Shown: positions 18,574 through 28,924, counted from the stretch's first letter. The stretch: DNA of 64,000 nt from CAVQBP01 sp963723205 (GCA_963723205.1 CAVRQC010000038.1:124001-188000), one strand, 5' to 3'. Made by a program: numbers and translations. The notes: generated by a model from the sequence alone, not told the origin.

Positions 18574-19404
18574 TTAGAAGTACAAAGAGAAGAAATTGGA
18601 ATATAAACCTAAAGATATTTCCTGGAACTCAGAACCCGTTTCTCCCGGTTTTACATTGTACCTGTACCTGGCATATAAAATAAATGTATCAAGAATTTTA
18701 AAAAGCCCCGCAGAAATTTCCGGGCTTATACCATTGAATCCCTTGAAATCTGTAAAACCATTTATTCCCGGGGAGATATATTGTATTCCTGGAATTTCAA
18801 TAATCTGTTTATAACCAAATCTTAAGAAATTTTTTCTGGGTGCATTAAAAATATGTGAGTATTCCAGTGAGAAATACCCTGCGGGATAAGTAAATCCTTT
18901 TTTGCTTATTGATATAAGAGGTATTTCTTTTGTAAGACTGAAATATTTATCGTTACTGGTAAATGCATAAGTTGGCGAAGGTAATACAAAGACAGTCCCG
19001 CCAAATAAACATAAAAGGAGGAAATTAGATTCACCTTTAACTTTCATTTCCTGCGGTAACTGGAAATCATATTTTTCACTAGTTAATTTATTACCATTTG
19101 TATCTTCAACAATTATAATAAAAGGGACATCCTTTTCCTTAAATTTAAGTTTTGAAATATCTATCCGGGTTTTATGTATATCATTAAAAGTATCCGACAC
19201 AACATATTTATACGTGTTATCAATTAAGACTTCTGATTTCGTCTTCTCACTAGTAAAAAAAGATAAAACAAAATTGTGAGGTATTTCCGGTGTTACAAAA
19301 TTATCAATAACATCGATTTCAATTGAATCAGCTTGCGCTTTTAATTGGAAATTGCATAAAATAGATACTAAAACAATTAGGATAAAGGTTCTGTTTTTAA
19401 TCAT
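18574..19404 (-). CDS. Exported protein of unknown function, beta-rich C-terminal half
   Basis: The 276-residue protein has an N-terminal signal peptide (IKNRTFILIVLVSILCNFQLKAQA). The first half (30-125) is an Ig-like segment. The second half is rich in aromatic alternating strands, with SLEYSHIFNAPRKNFLRFGYKQ, and ends ..YSNFFSLYF with a terminal Phe, suggesting a small barrel inserted in the outer membrane. I do not recognise the family. It lies 168 bases upstream of the TonB receptor on the same strand and is divergent from the glycosidase gene. Confidence 0.6.
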   Translation of the reverse strand: MIKNRTFILIVLVSILCNFQLKAQADSIEIDVIDNFVTPEIPHNFVLSFFTSEKTKSEVLIDNTYKYVVSDTFNDIHKTRIDISKLKFKEKDVPFIIIVEDTNGNKLTSEKYDFQLPQEMKVKGESNFLLLCLFGGTVFVLPSPTYAFTSNDKYFSLTKEIPLISISKKGFTYPAGYFSLEYSHIFNAPRKNFLRFGYKQIIEIPGIQYISPGINGFTDFKGFNGISPEISAGLFKILDTFILYARYRYNVKPGETGSEFQEISLGLYSNFFSLYF

Positions 19405-19630
19405 TATTATTATAATTTTAATTGTTAAGGAAATTAGTAACTATAAAGTTAATGAAAAAAGGTATCATTCACATTTCGAAAGTTGATCAAATTTATTTTA
19501 TATTAACCGGGAATTTTCACTTCAACATTTCTATTTGAGATCAATGGTAAAATAATGTTGAATATTCTTCTATTGCTGTAAAGGATAAAAACGAGACAAC
19601 TAAACAATTTTTGATTTAACTGGAGTTAAA

Positions 19631-21622
19631 ATGAATTTTTTAAATAATTTTAATTTTTCTTTAATTATTGCCATAATCCTAATTTGTTTGAATAGTCTAT
19701 TCACTTCTAGAATATATGCACAATCAGACGTTGCTGCATGGGGAAATATTAGAGGTATAAGGATAGACGGTGATCTTATGAAATTTGAAACAGGCCTGAC
19801 TATTGTTAAAAATAACTGGATGGATCTTATACAAACTGCTAAGGAAAAACAAGAACCGGATTTCAGACGTGAAGACTCAAAATCTATTATTACATCTAAA
19901 CTGAATAACCTGACCTTTGCTGAAACTATTAAGGATTCGGGAAAAGGTATAACAGCAGTACATTTTGAATTATCAGCTGATTCCAATATTTCAATGAATG
20001 GAGCTTATTTCTCAATTGAACTCCCTAATAATGAATATTCAGATGCTCAGATTAATTACATAGATGAAGTAAAAAGTTTGACAGATACTTCAACTAAAAC
20101 CGGGCATCGTTCTTTTAGGGAGAGGTTTAGACCGGTTCCCAAAAAGGCGGGAGGAATTAATATAAAAACAAAGAAAAGAGAGTTTGAAATCAGAGCCGAT
20201 AAAACAACTGATATTTTAGTGCAGAAACCAAATCCATTTATGGGTGGCAATACCAGAATTTATTTTACAATAATTTCCGGTAATGCAGTAAAAGGAGAGA
20301 AATTAAATGCAGATTATATATTAAAAATATCCGGTTCAATTGATAAGGCTCCAATCGAACTTTCTATTGATGCTTCAAATCCGGGTCGTGTATTTGATGG
20401 AATAGGTGGAAATTTCAGAATTCAGGATCCTGAGACTGATCCGGCAGTTATTGATTACTGTTTGAAAAATTTAAATGTTAGATGGGGACGTGTAGAATTA
20501 CCCTGGTTTAACTGGCAACCTGATGAAAGTGTGGACCCGGCTAAAGCTGCTGAATCAGGTGACATTAGTCCAAGAGTTGTAAGCGCAATGGAAATGGCAC
20601 AAAAGCTTGCGAAACAAAACATACCGGTTATTATCAGTGCATGGTATCCGCCGGCCTGGGCAGTGACAGGTGAAATAAGATTCCAGCCGCAGCCGGGAGA
20701 ACCGAGAGGAAATCCTCTTAATCCTATGAAAATGAGAAGTATTGAAAAATCTATTGCTTCTTATTTAATCTATCTTAAAGATAAATACGGTGTTGAGCCT
20801 GAATTGTTTTCATTTAATGAATCGGACCTTGGAATTAATGTTCGGCAAACAGGTGAAGAGCATGCTCAGCTTATTAAACAATTGGGGAAATATTTTGCTT
20901 CAAAAGGAATAACAACTAAAATGCTGCTCGGTGACAATTCTGATGCAACAACATACGGTTTTGTTGAACCGGCACTGGATGACCCGGAAACATATCAATA
21001 TATCGGGGCAGTATCATTTCATTCATGGCGCGGTTGTGATAACTGGACACTCTCAATTTGGGCAGATATTGCTAAAGAGCTTAATGTTCCATTAATAATT
21101 GGTGAAGGGAGTAATGATGCTGCAGCATGGAGATACCCTGAAATATTTCTCGAACCTTCATATGCACTTGCTGAAATTGATCTTTATATCAGGATCTATT
21201 CAGTCTGCCAGGCAAAATCAATTTTACAGTGGCAATTAACTTCCGACTATTCTGTTTTAAGCGGTGGAAATATTTATGGCGAAAAAGGACCTATGAAGCC
21301 AACTCAAAGATTTTATGATCTTAAGCAGCTTGGTCTAACTCCGAAAGGTTCCTTTTATCTGCCGCTTTCATACAAAGCAAATGATATAAGCTGTGTAGCT
21401 CTCGGAGATATAAAGGATGGAATATACAGCATTCATATAGTAAATAATGGAGCTTCCAGAAAAGTTACATTAACAGGAATCCCGGGAAATGTTAAAGAAT
21501 TAAATTTGTATGTAACAGGTCAAAACCGGGGCATGGAAAAAGACAATACGGTTGATGTTAGTAACGGCATTGCAAAATTCACCATTGACTCGGCTTGCTT
21601 TACAACATTGATTAATAAATAA
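19631..21622 (+). CDS. Secreted glycoside hydrolase, GH30-like (clan GH-A)
   Basis: A 663-residue exported glycosidase. The signal peptide spans residues 1-31 (cut near YAQ). A beta-rich N-terminal domain of about 200 residues of unknown role precedes the catalytic (beta/alpha)8 domain, which begins at VFDGIGGNFR (about 257). The general acid is probably E397 in SFNESDLG (the NE pair), and the nucleophile E492 in IIGEGSND, a spacing usual for GH30. A C-terminal beta domain (about 570-663) completes the GH30 architecture. Known GH30 members act on beta-1,6-glucan, beta-1,6-galactan, xylan or glucosylceramide; which applies here cannot be read. A GGAG ribosome binding site precedes the ATG. Confidence 0.82.
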   Translation: MNFLNNFNFSLIIAIILICLNSLFTSRIYAQSDVAAWGNIRGIRIDGDLMKFETGLTIVKNNWMDLIQTAKEKQEPDFRREDSKSIITSKLNNLTFAETIKDSGKGITAVHFELSADSNISMNGAYFSIELPNNEYSDAQINYIDEVKSLTDTSTKTGHRSFRERFRPVPKKAGGINIKTKKREFEIRADKTTDILVQKPNPFMGGNTRIYFTIISGNAVKGEKLNADYILKISGSIDKAPIELSIDASNPGRVFDGIGGNFRIQDPETDPAVIDYCLKNLNVRWGRVELPWFNWQPDESVDPAKAAESGDISPRVVSAMEMAQKLAKQNIPVIISAWYPPAWAVTGEIRFQPQPGEPRGNPLNPMKMRSIEKSIASYLIYLKDKYGVEPELFSFNESDLGINVRQTGEEHAQLIKQLGKYFASKGITTKMLLGDNSDATTYGFVEPALDDPETYQYIGAVSFHSWRGCDNWTLSIWADIAKELNVPLIIGEGSNDAAAWRYPEIFLEPSYALAEIDLYIRIYSVCQAKSILQWQLTSDYSVLSGGNIYGEKGPMKPTQRFYDLKQLGLTPKGSFYLPLSYKANDISCVALGDIKDGIYSIHIVNNGASRKVTLTGIPGNVKELNLYVTGQNRGMEKDNTVDVSNGIAKFTIDSACFTTLINK

Positions 21623-21672
21623 AAAATAATGTGAAGAAAAGAGTAAATATCTAATATCTTTATAAAAACAAA

Positions 21673-21704
21673 TTGTAGGGGATGCAAATTGGCATCCCCT
21701 ACAA
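21673..21704. terminator. Bidirectional terminator hairpin between convergent genes
   Basis: A perfect 13-base stem, TTGTAGGGGATGC with its complement, flanks the 6-base loop AAATTG. It is much richer in G/C than its surroundings and lies between the plus-strand glycosidase and the minus-strand transsulfuration gene, with A/T runs on both sides. Confidence 0.75.
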
Positions 21705-21752
21705 ATTAAACGCATCGTTTAATAGATAACTTTTTATACCCCTAATACTATA

Positions 21753-22886
21753 CTATAAAATTGCTCGTTTAATATCTTCAATTAGATCTTCTATATCTTC
21801 AAGTCCGACAGAAAACCTTACGAGCGTATTTGTTACCCCAAGTTTTTCTCTCTCCTCTTTCGGTACTGAAGCATGTGTCATACTTGCAGGATGACTGATT
21901 AAACTTTCAACTCCTCCCAAGCTTTCACCTAATGTAAAGACTTTTACATTCTTTAGTATTTTTTTTGCAGTTTCCATATCTTTTAATTCTGCTGAAACCA
22001 TTCCGCCAAATCCGCTCATCTGTTTTTTTGCAAGTTCATGCTGGGGATGCGAGGTTAATCCGGGATAATATACTTTTTTTGTAAAATCAGATTTTGATAA
22101 AAACTCAGCGAGTTCAATTGCATTTTTATTATGCCGCTCCATTCTTACTGCAAGTGTTTTTGTAGATCGCAACACAAGCCAGCAATCGAAAGGTGAAGGA
22201 ATTGCCCCGGCTGCATTTTGGATATATCTTAACCTGTCATGTATCTTCTCATCATTTGTAATTAAAATTCCTCCGATTACATCACTGTGCCCATTTATAT
22301 ACTTTGTAGAACTATGAAGGACAATATTAATTCCCAATGTTAAAGGATTTTGAAAATAAGGACTCATAAAAGTGTTGTCCACAATACTAATCAATTTATA
22401 CTTTTTACAGATTACAGCAGCAGCTGATAAATCCGTAAGATTTAACATTGGATTTGTCGGAGTTTCAAGGAAGACCAATTTTGTATTTTCCCTGATTGCA
22501 TTTTCAATATTTTCCAGTTTGCTTGTATTTACCCAAGAAAAATTGATACCGTAACCTGTCATAACTAACTCAAATAACCTGTATGTTCCTCCATAGACAT
22601 TATTAGAAACAATAACATGATCACCGGTTTTTACCAGGCTCATTAAAGCCTGGGTTGCAGCAACACCTGAACTGAAAGTAATTCCAAACTTCCCCTTTTC
22701 AAGTACAGCAATGTTTTTTTCAAGTGATTCACGGGTTAAGTTTTGAGTTCTTCCGTATTCATATCCTTTATGCTTTCCAAGTTCTTCCTGAGCATAAGTA
22801 GAAGTTTGATAAATCGGTGTTATAACTGCACCGGTAACAGGATCAGGCTTTTGACCTGCATGAATAGCGTCGGTTGAGAATCCCAT
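21753..22886 (-). CDS. Cystathionine gamma-lyase / gamma-synthase family enzyme (PLP)
   Basis: A PLP-dependent transsulfuration enzyme of 377 residues. Schiff-base lysine K195 is in HSSTKYINGHSDVIGG; the phosphate-binding SSGVAATQA and the YEYGRTQNLTRESLEKNIAVLE start are typical. The family covers gamma-synthase (MetB), gamma-lyase and O-acetylhomoserine-dependent enzymes, which sequence alone does not separate well. Its place just after a cystathionine beta-synthase gene on the same strand argues for cystathionine gamma-lyase, making cysteine from homocysteine by reverse transsulfuration. Confidence 0.92.
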   Translation of the reverse strand: MGFSTDAIHAGQKPDPVTGAVITPIYQTSTYAQEELGKHKGYEYGRTQNLTRESLEKNIAVLEKGKFGITFSSGVAATQALMSLVKTGDHVIVSNNVYGGTYRLFELVMTGYGINFSWVNTSKLENIENAIRENTKLVFLETPTNPMLNLTDLSAAAVICKKYKLISIVDNTFMSPYFQNPLTLGINIVLHSSTKYINGHSDVIGGILITNDEKIHDRLRYIQNAAGAIPSPFDCWLVLRSTKTLAVRMERHNKNAIELAEFLSKSDFTKKVYYPGLTSHPQHELAKKQMSGFGGMVSAELKDMETAKKILKNVKVFTLGESLGGVESLISHPASMTHASVPKEEREKLGVTNTLVRFSVGLEDIEDLIEDIKRAIL

Positions 22887-22959
22887 TTATGCTCCATTAA
22901 TTATTTTAAATTAAGTTTAAAGAAAATAATTCACAACTTCCTCTTGAAGTTTCTACGTT

Positions 22960-24333
22960 TTACAAAATATCCGTATGCTCCAGGATATCATACCTGGTTA
23001 TTATATCGATTATCCTTCCATATTCCGAAACCAGCACAGCAGGCGATTTACTCAAATATTTCTTTGCAGATATCAGATCAGTCTCTTCATCAATTACAGG
23101 AAAGCTTTCATCCATAATATTTTCTACATTTGAATCCATTAAACCAGGATTTTCTATCAACTTTGCCATCAATCTTCCCTCTCTTATACTGCCGACTGAC
23201 TTGCCATCACTAATAACAGGAATTTGTGAAAAACCATTCTTGTTTATTACTTCAAAAGCTTTTTTTATTTTATCGCTTGCATTAATGAAAACCAGTTCCT
23301 TCGAACCATTCTGTCTTTTAGCAATAGAGATATCATTTAACGATTTGATTTCCCTTTGTAATAACCTTTTCTCTCTTAGCCATTCATCACTAAAAAACTT
23401 GGATAAATATCTTTCACCGGTGTCGCATATAATAAAAACTATTACAGAACTTTCATCCAAATCTTTTGCTGCCTGCAATGCTGCCGAAACTATTGTACCT
23501 GTACTCCCTCCGCAAAAAATACCTTCCTGCCGGCACATCAGTCTGGCATAATTAAATGAATCCATATCCGTAACATTTATAATTTTATCTATATATTGAA
23601 AATGTACATTCTTCGGCAAACAATCCTGGCCAATTCCTTCAACCAGGTAAGGCTCTCCTTCGATTAGTTCACCTTCATCTTTATATGTTTTAAAGATAGA
23701 GCCATATGGATCCGCACCAATAACCTGTATATTCTTATTCTTTTCCTTTAAATATTTACCTACTCCGCTTATTGTACCACCGGTTCCTAAACCGGCAACA
23801 AAATGAGTAATCTTACCTTCAGTTTGCTCCCAAATTTCAGGGCCGGTAGTTTTATGATGAATTTCCGGATTTGCAGGATTTGAATACTGGTACATAAATA
23901 TTGAATTAGGAGTTTCGTCAGCAATTTTTTTGGCAACTGTTACATAATAATCGGGATGATCTTTACTAACTGCATTGGATACAACAATAACATCGGAGCC
24001 AAAGGCTTTTAAATAATTTATTTTTTCTGTGCTTACTTTATCGGTGACAACAAAAATAGTTTTATAACCTTTAACTGCAGAGGCAAGCGCAAGTCCAATT
24101 CCGGTATTCCCGCTTGTAGCTTCTACAACTGTTCCTCCTGGTTTAATCTCCCCTTTTTTTTCAGCAGCCTCAAGCATTGCAATCCCAATTCGGTCTTTAA
24201 CACTCCCACCCGGATTTGCAGATTCCAGCTTACCAAAGATCTGCGGTTTTAATCCTTTATTTAAATGATTCAGTTTTATAATGGGAGTGTTTCCGATAAT
24301 CTCTAATATGTTGTTCTTGAAATGCATATTCAT
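22960..24333 (-). CDS. Cystathionine beta-synthase with C-terminal CBS-domain pair
   Basis: Joins serine and homocysteine into cystathionine. The 457-residue protein has the cysteine-synthase-fold catalytic domain (1-325) with PLP lysine K46 in NPGGSVKDRIG, the substrate loop EATSGNTGIGLA, and the glycine-rich phosphate loop GLGTGGTISGVGKY. Two CBS domains follow (about 335-457), as in eukaryotic CBS and unlike plain cysteine synthases; in that family they bind adenosyl ligands for regulation. No heme-binding N terminus is present. Probably in one transcript with the gamma-lyase gene 73 bases downstream. Confidence 0.93.
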   Translation of the reverse strand: MNMHFKNNILEIIGNTPIIKLNHLNKGLKPQIFGKLESANPGGSVKDRIGIAMLEAAEKKGEIKPGGTVVEATSGNTGIGLALASAVKGYKTIFVVTDKVSTEKINYLKAFGSDVIVVSNAVSKDHPDYYVTVAKKIADETPNSIFMYQYSNPANPEIHHKTTGPEIWEQTEGKITHFVAGLGTGGTISGVGKYLKEKNKNIQVIGADPYGSIFKTYKDEGELIEGEPYLVEGIGQDCLPKNVHFQYIDKIINVTDMDSFNYARLMCRQEGIFCGGSTGTIVSAALQAAKDLDESSVIVFIICDTGERYLSKFFSDEWLREKRLLQREIKSLNDISIAKRQNGSKELVFINASDKIKKAFEVINKNGFSQIPVISDGKSVGSIREGRLMAKLIENPGLMDSNVENIMDESFPVIDEETDLISAKKYLSKSPAVLVSEYGRIIDIITRYDILEHTDIL

Positions 24334-24450
24334 TCCTATTATTTAGTTAACTTTTTTAAAATAATATATTACATATTTTCATTTAGTAAATTTTTAATCA
24401 AAATCATAGTCAATCAGTTTAGTTAAAATTTTTACTATGATTTAAAAAAT

Positions 24451-25359
24451 CTAAAAACGAAAACCCCTTAAAAATTCTTCCACAGTAAGTTTGTTTTTCC
24501 CCTCTTGCTGAAGTTCCAATAAAGATAATAAATTCTTTCCGCAGCCAACCAGCAGTTTAGATTTATCATGATAAATCTCGCCTGCAGAAAGATTTTTTCC
24601 GGGCAGCTGTTCTGTAATTTCAGATTTATATACTTTTATTATTTTATTGTTGAACTCAAAATATGCCCCGGGGTATGGTGAGAGTCCACGGATGAGATTA
24701 TGTGTTTCTTCTGCAGATTTATTCCAATCTATTTCTGCAATTTCCTTGGTTATTTTAGGTGCAGGTGTAGCAAGAGCATCATTTTGTTTTTTAAATTCAA
24801 TTTTTCCCTTTTCAATTATATCGACCGTCTTCAAAACTACATTAGCTCCCAATTTACTTAACTTGTCATGGAGGGAACCAAAATTATCCTGCAAATCAAT
24901 TCCAATTTTTTCCTGGACAATAACATTCCCTGTATCAACTTTTTCTTCCAATGCAAAAGTAGTAACACCCGTTTCCTTTTCACCTTTAATTAATGCCCAT
25001 TGGATTGGTGCCGCACCTCTAAATTTAGGCAAAAGCGAAGCATGCAGATTAAAGGATAACTTTGATGGAATAGTAAAAACTTCTTTTGGTAATATTCTAA
25101 AAGCTACAACCACAAAGACATCACTGTTTAATTTTTTAAGCTCATCAATAAAATCCTGATTTTTTAGTTTATCGGGTTGAAGAACGGGTAAATTGTATTT
25201 AATGGCAAATTCTTTAACTGCAGTATAAGAGATTTTCCTTCCACGCCCCCTTTTTTTGTCGGGAGCAGTAACCACAGCAACAACTTCATGGCCGCTTTCA
25301 ACTAGAATTCTTAAGGAAGGAAGTGCAAAATCGGGTGTCCCTAAAAACACGATCCTCAT
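24451..25359 (-). CDS. fmt: Methionyl-tRNA formyltransferase
   Basis: Formylates the initiator Met-tRNA using 10-formyltetrahydrofolate. The 302-residue protein has the catalytic-domain signatures FLGTPDFALPSL, FNLHASLLPKFRGAAPIQWAL and the GVTTFALEEKVDTGNV stretch, and the C-terminal tRNA-binding domain with IRGLSPYPGAYFEF. Normal length. Its first codons overlap the last 4 bases of the deformylase gene, the classic def-fmt pair acting at both ends of formyl-methionine use. Confidence 0.97.
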   Translation of the reverse strand: MRIVFLGTPDFALPSLRILVESGHEVVAVVTAPDKKRGRGRKISYTAVKEFAIKYNLPVLQPDKLKNQDFIDELKKLNSDVFVVVAFRILPKEVFTIPSKLSFNLHASLLPKFRGAAPIQWALIKGEKETGVTTFALEEKVDTGNVIVQEKIGIDLQDNFGSLHDKLSKLGANVVLKTVDIIEKGKIEFKKQNDALATPAPKITKEIAEIDWNKSAEETHNLIRGLSPYPGAYFEFNNKIIKVYKSEITEQLPGKNLSAGEIYHDKSKLLVGCGKNLLSLLELQQEGKNKLTVEEFLRGFRF

Positions 25360-25919
25360 ATTAGCTGGTAATTTATATCATTAGTAATCGGGTATTCGAT
25401 ATCAATATCTCTGTTTTTTATTTTATCTAAAATATTCTTGAATTCTTTTTTTGTTTTATTATCAAAATAATCAATAAATAAAATTCCCTGCAGATGATCA
25501 AATTCATGCTGAATTACTCGTGCCAATAATGTATCTGCTTCCAGGACCTGTTCTCTCATATCGGAATCATAATATTTTATTATAATTTTTTTTGGCCTTT
25601 CAACTTCATGCCGGACATCAGGAATACTTAGACATCCTTCTTCCATATATATTTTTTCTTCAGAACGAAAAGTGATTTCGGGATTTATTACTGCCAATGG
25701 TTTATAATTTTCATATCCTTCAACGATAGAAATATCTATAACAAAAATTGATTTATTAACGCCCACCTGGTTAGCTGCAAGCCCAATACCGCTAGAATTT
25801 CTCATAGTATCAAACATATTTTTAATTAATTCAATCGTTTTAAAATCTATATCTTTAACACGATCTACTTTCTTTCTAAGTATCTTATCACCATAAACAG
25901 TGACCGGTAAAATAGCCAT
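25356..25919 (-). CDS. def: Peptide deformylase
   Basis: Removes the formyl group from nascent proteins. All three metal-site motifs are visible in the 187 residues: GIGLAANQVG, EEGCLSIP (metal Cys) and QHEFDHLQGILF (HEFDH with two metal His and the catalytic Glu). A GGGAG ribosome binding site lies before the ATG. The gene starts the def-fmt unit and its end overlaps fmt by 4 bases. Confidence 0.97.
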   Translation of the reverse strand: MAILPVTVYGDKILRKKVDRVKDIDFKTIELIKNMFDTMRNSSGIGLAANQVGVNKSIFVIDISIVEGYENYKPLAVINPEITFRSEEKIYMEEGCLSIPDVRHEVERPKKIIIKYYDSDMREQVLEADTLLARVIQHEFDHLQGILFIDYFDNKTKKEFKNILDKIKNRDIDIEYPITNDINYQLI

Positions 25920-26090
25920 CGAATACTCCCAATTATTAATCTATCTGTATATTGTATTTTATATTAAGGATTTGAAAAATGTAAGCTTAAGATAAATAAA
26001 AAATGATGGATAATAAAGGAAATCGAATAAGTACCCGTGTTCTGCTCCACATGAGGATGTTACTAAGTAAATTAAGAGTTAAACCAACAA

Positions 26091-26849
26091 TTATAATGGA
26101 AATCCAACATTTAATTGAATAACCGCATTAAATCCTCCTGCATCTATAAAATTATTCATTGGTTTTGAAGAATTTTCACTTACGGTTAACTTAGTTCCAT
26201 CATCTTGATGAAGCTCATCAATTGAAAATACGGTATATGCAGCCAGACCTTCAATTGAAATATATTCATCAATCAATTGAAGGATAAAGCCTGTACCAAT
26301 AGAATATCCCAATTTTGAGTCGCTTTTATATTCTTTTATATCAGTAAAAGAGCCGGGCATGTTTTTAGTATTTGTAAAAGTAGCTTTATTGAAGAGTAAT
26401 GCAGCATCAATTACTTTCCAGCTTACAGACCCGGATATTGAAGTACCGACATCAAAACCAACACCCCAGGTATTTAATCTCAATTTATAATTTGCATTAG
26501 ATGCACTGAAAGATGAATTCATCTGAGCATCTTTACTTTCAACCAAAGATTGATAGAATCCTTTGGAAGTTAAAATAAAACCGGTAAAATGAGCACGGAA
26601 GAAGTTGATACCGACCCTATATCCGGCAATGGTACCGAAGTTGCCCATTGGAGCACTTAAAGAATCTTCATTTGCTTTATTAAATTCAGCAACATAATTA
26701 TTCAATCCTTCTGCTTTGTATTTTTGATAACTATATCCGCCAAATCCGCCGACAAATCCTAAGCATCCGAAACCAAATGTCTGTGCGTCAACCAGTGTGG
26801 CAAAAAAAAGAGCAGCAATCACCAAAGTTCTGAGCAAGAATTTAAACAT
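26091..26849 (-). CDS. Exported protein of unknown function
   Basis: I place the start at the ATG at 26849 rather than an upstream GTG at 26867, because it begins a clean signal peptide (MFKFLLRTLVIAALFFATLVDAQ, cut after DA) and a GAAGG ribosome binding site sits 5 bases before it. The mature ~230 residues are rich in Gly, Ser and aromatic residues in alternating strands (GFGFGCLGFVGGFGGYSYQK; the end has AVIQLNVGFPL), resembling a small outer-membrane barrel. I recognise no family. It stands alone between def and the OPT transporter gene. Confidence 0.6.
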   Translation of the reverse strand: MFKFLLRTLVIAALFFATLVDAQTFGFGCLGFVGGFGGYSYQKYKAEGLNNYVAEFNKANEDSLSAPMGNFGTIAGYRVGINFFRAHFTGFILTSKGFYQSLVESKDAQMNSSFSASNANYKLRLNTWGVGFDVGTSISGSVSWKVIDAALLFNKATFTNTKNMPGSFTDIKEYKSDSKLGYSIGTGFILQLIDEYISIEGLAAYTVFSIDELHQDDGTKLTVSENSSKPMNNFIDAGGFNAVIQLNVGFPL

Positions 26850-26953
26850 AGCACCTTCACCAAACACTTAGAAGAAATATTATTCACAAATCAATAATAA
26901 TATATGAATAATAAATCAAAAATATTCAATCAATAATTAGAGCCCTTACGTTA

Positions 26954-28924
26954 TTAGACCTTGTCTTGTTTACTTACAGCAAACTTGAAGAGAATAGCGG
27001 CTAATGCGATAAACATAACTAATGATAAAATATCTCCGCCTGTACCTAAAGTCTGGGAAAAGCCAGTATTGATTTTACTTAAAAACGAAATATCATGCCC
27101 CTGAGCATCCTTTCCTACTGTCCATCCAATTAAAACAGCAATTAAAATTCCTGTTAATGCTCCGCCAGCTATTAGCCCTGAACTAAACAAAGCACCAGGA
27201 CCAGTTTCTGATTCTTCGCTTCCGGATTTTCTTCTTTTATCAACAAACCATTTTACAAGTCCACCGACAAAAATCGGACTTGTAGTTGATAACGGCAGGT
27301 AAGCTCCTACAGCAAATGCCAGGGAATTAACGCCGCTTAATTCCATTACAGCCGCAAGTGCCATTCCTGAAATTACCAGCCCCCAGGGTAAATTCTGACT
27401 AATTAATCCTTTTATTACTGTTGCCATTAATGTTGCTTGTGGTGCAGGTAAAGGAGTAGGGTGATTTGGAGTAATAACTCCTATACCCAGAGTATTTTCC
27501 AGCAGAAGTAATGTAAACCCAATGGCAACAACCGATGCTAAAACACCTATTATCAAACCTATTTGCTGTTTTACAGGTGTTGCACCGACAAGGAAACCAG
27601 TCTTCAAATCCTGCGAAGTTGCTCCTGCATTGGCGGAAGCAATAGCGACAATTGAACCTACTACTAAGGCAATAGGCTGATAAAAATCCCCTGTCCATCC
27701 AATACCTACAAATATTAAAGATGTCGCCATTAAAGTAGCTATTGTCATTCCGGAAATAGGATTGGAAGATGAGCCTATTAAACCTACTATTCTTGAAGAA
27801 ACTGTAACAAAGAAAAATCCGAAAATAACTACCATAATAGCCGACAGAAAATTTGTAGGAATCGTTGGTATTAAAGCCATAAAAAATACTAAAGCTATAC
27901 TTCCTACAATAACGTAGGGAATCGGAATATCCTTTTCTACTCTTGATTTTTCAGTAAAAGAACTTGATTTTGTTTCCTTTAAAATGTTAAATGAGTCCTT
28001 GAACGCAGAAACTATTGTTGGTAAAGATTTAATTAGAGTAATTATACCGCCAAAAGTCACGGCACCTGCTCCGATATATCTTATATAGTTATTCCAGATT
28101 TCCGATGCAGACATTTCAGAAATTAATTTCGTTCCCGGTTTAACAACTGATGTCAGGCTGTCTCCAAAAATTGTAATTAGAGGAATAAGAGCTAACCAGG
28201 ATAAAACACCTCCGGCTACCATAATACCGGAAATTTTCGGACCAATTATATACCCGACTCCTAAAAGTTCAGGAGTAATTTCACCATTTATGGTTCCATT
28301 TGGTAAAGCCGAATGCTTTCCGAAAACATGTTCGGGAACATCTTTCCAGAATCCCAGGATTGACATAAGGAACTTATAAAGAAAAGCAATTCCTAATCCG
28401 TAATAAACCTTCTTTGCAAGATTTCCTCCTCTTTCGCCAGCGATAAGTACATCGGCACAGGCAGTGCCTTCCGGATAAGGAAGGACACCATGTTCTTTTA
28501 CAATTAAAGAACGTCTTAGAGGTATCATGAATAAAACTCCAAGAATACCTCCTGCCAAAGCCAAAACAAAAACCTGAAAATACTGGAAGTAATCTCTTCC
28601 TCCCGGTAAAAAAAGTAATGCAGGAATTGTAAAAACCACACCTGCAGCAACTGATTCACCGGCTGAACCAATAGTCTGTACTATATTATTTTCAAGTATA
28701 GTTGATTTCCCGATTTTCTTAAAAACTGCAATTGCCAATACAGCAATGGGTATTGAAGCACTAACAGTCAATCCTACTTTTAGTCCAAGGTAAACAGAGG
28801 CCGCACCAAATATTACTCCGAATATTGCACCTAGTATTATCGCTTTCAGTGTAAATTCCGGGATAAAATCCTTTGGTGAGATATAAGGTTTATATGAAGA
28901 TGAATTTGAATTGTTTTCTGCCAT
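26954..28924 (-). CDS. OPT-family oligopeptide/metal-chelate transporter
   Basis: A 656-residue inner-membrane protein with about 15 hydrophobic helices. Family marks are GAIFGVIFGAASVYLGLKVGLTVSASIPIAV near the N terminus, ENNIVQTIGSAGESVAAGVVFTIPAL, and GVLPYPEGTACADVL. Bacterial members of the OPT superfamily are thought to import small peptides or metal-peptide chelates by proton coupling; the cargo here is unknown. The gene is single, ending about 100 bases from the preceding one; an insertion sequence begins 148 bases upstream of its start. Confidence 0.93.
   Translation of the reverse strand: MAENNSNSSSYKPYISPKDFIPEFTLKAIILGAIFGVIFGAASVYLGLKVGLTVSASIPIAVLAIAVFKKIGKSTILENNIVQTIGSAGESVAAGVVFTIPALLFLPGGRDYFQYFQVFVLALAGGILGVLFMIPLRRSLIVKEHGVLPYPEGTACADVLIAGERGGNLAKKVYYGLGIAFLYKFLMSILGFWKDVPEHVFGKHSALPNGTINGEITPELLGVGYIIGPKISGIMVAGGVLSWLALIPLITIFGDSLTSVVKPGTKLISEMSASEIWNNYIRYIGAGAVTFGGIITLIKSLPTIVSAFKDSFNILKETKSSSFTEKSRVEKDIPIPYVIVGSIALVFFMALIPTIPTNFLSAIMVVIFGFFFVTVSSRIVGLIGSSSNPISGMTIATLMATSLIFVGIGWTGDFYQPIALVVGSIVAIASANAGATSQDLKTGFLVGATPVKQQIGLIIGVLASVVAIGFTLLLLENTLGIGVITPNHPTPLPAPQATLMATVIKGLISQNLPWGLVISGMALAAVMELSGVNSLAFAVGAYLPLSTTSPIFVGGLVKWFVDKRRKSGSEESETGPGALFSSGLIAGGALTGILIAVLIGWTVGKDAQGHDISFLSKINTGFSQTLGTGGDILSLVMFIALAAILFKFAVSKQDKV

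Noticed and set aside
24647..25159. 170-codon plus-strand frame opposite fmt
   Set aside because: Antisense to a clear fmt gene; no signature and no ribosome binding site.
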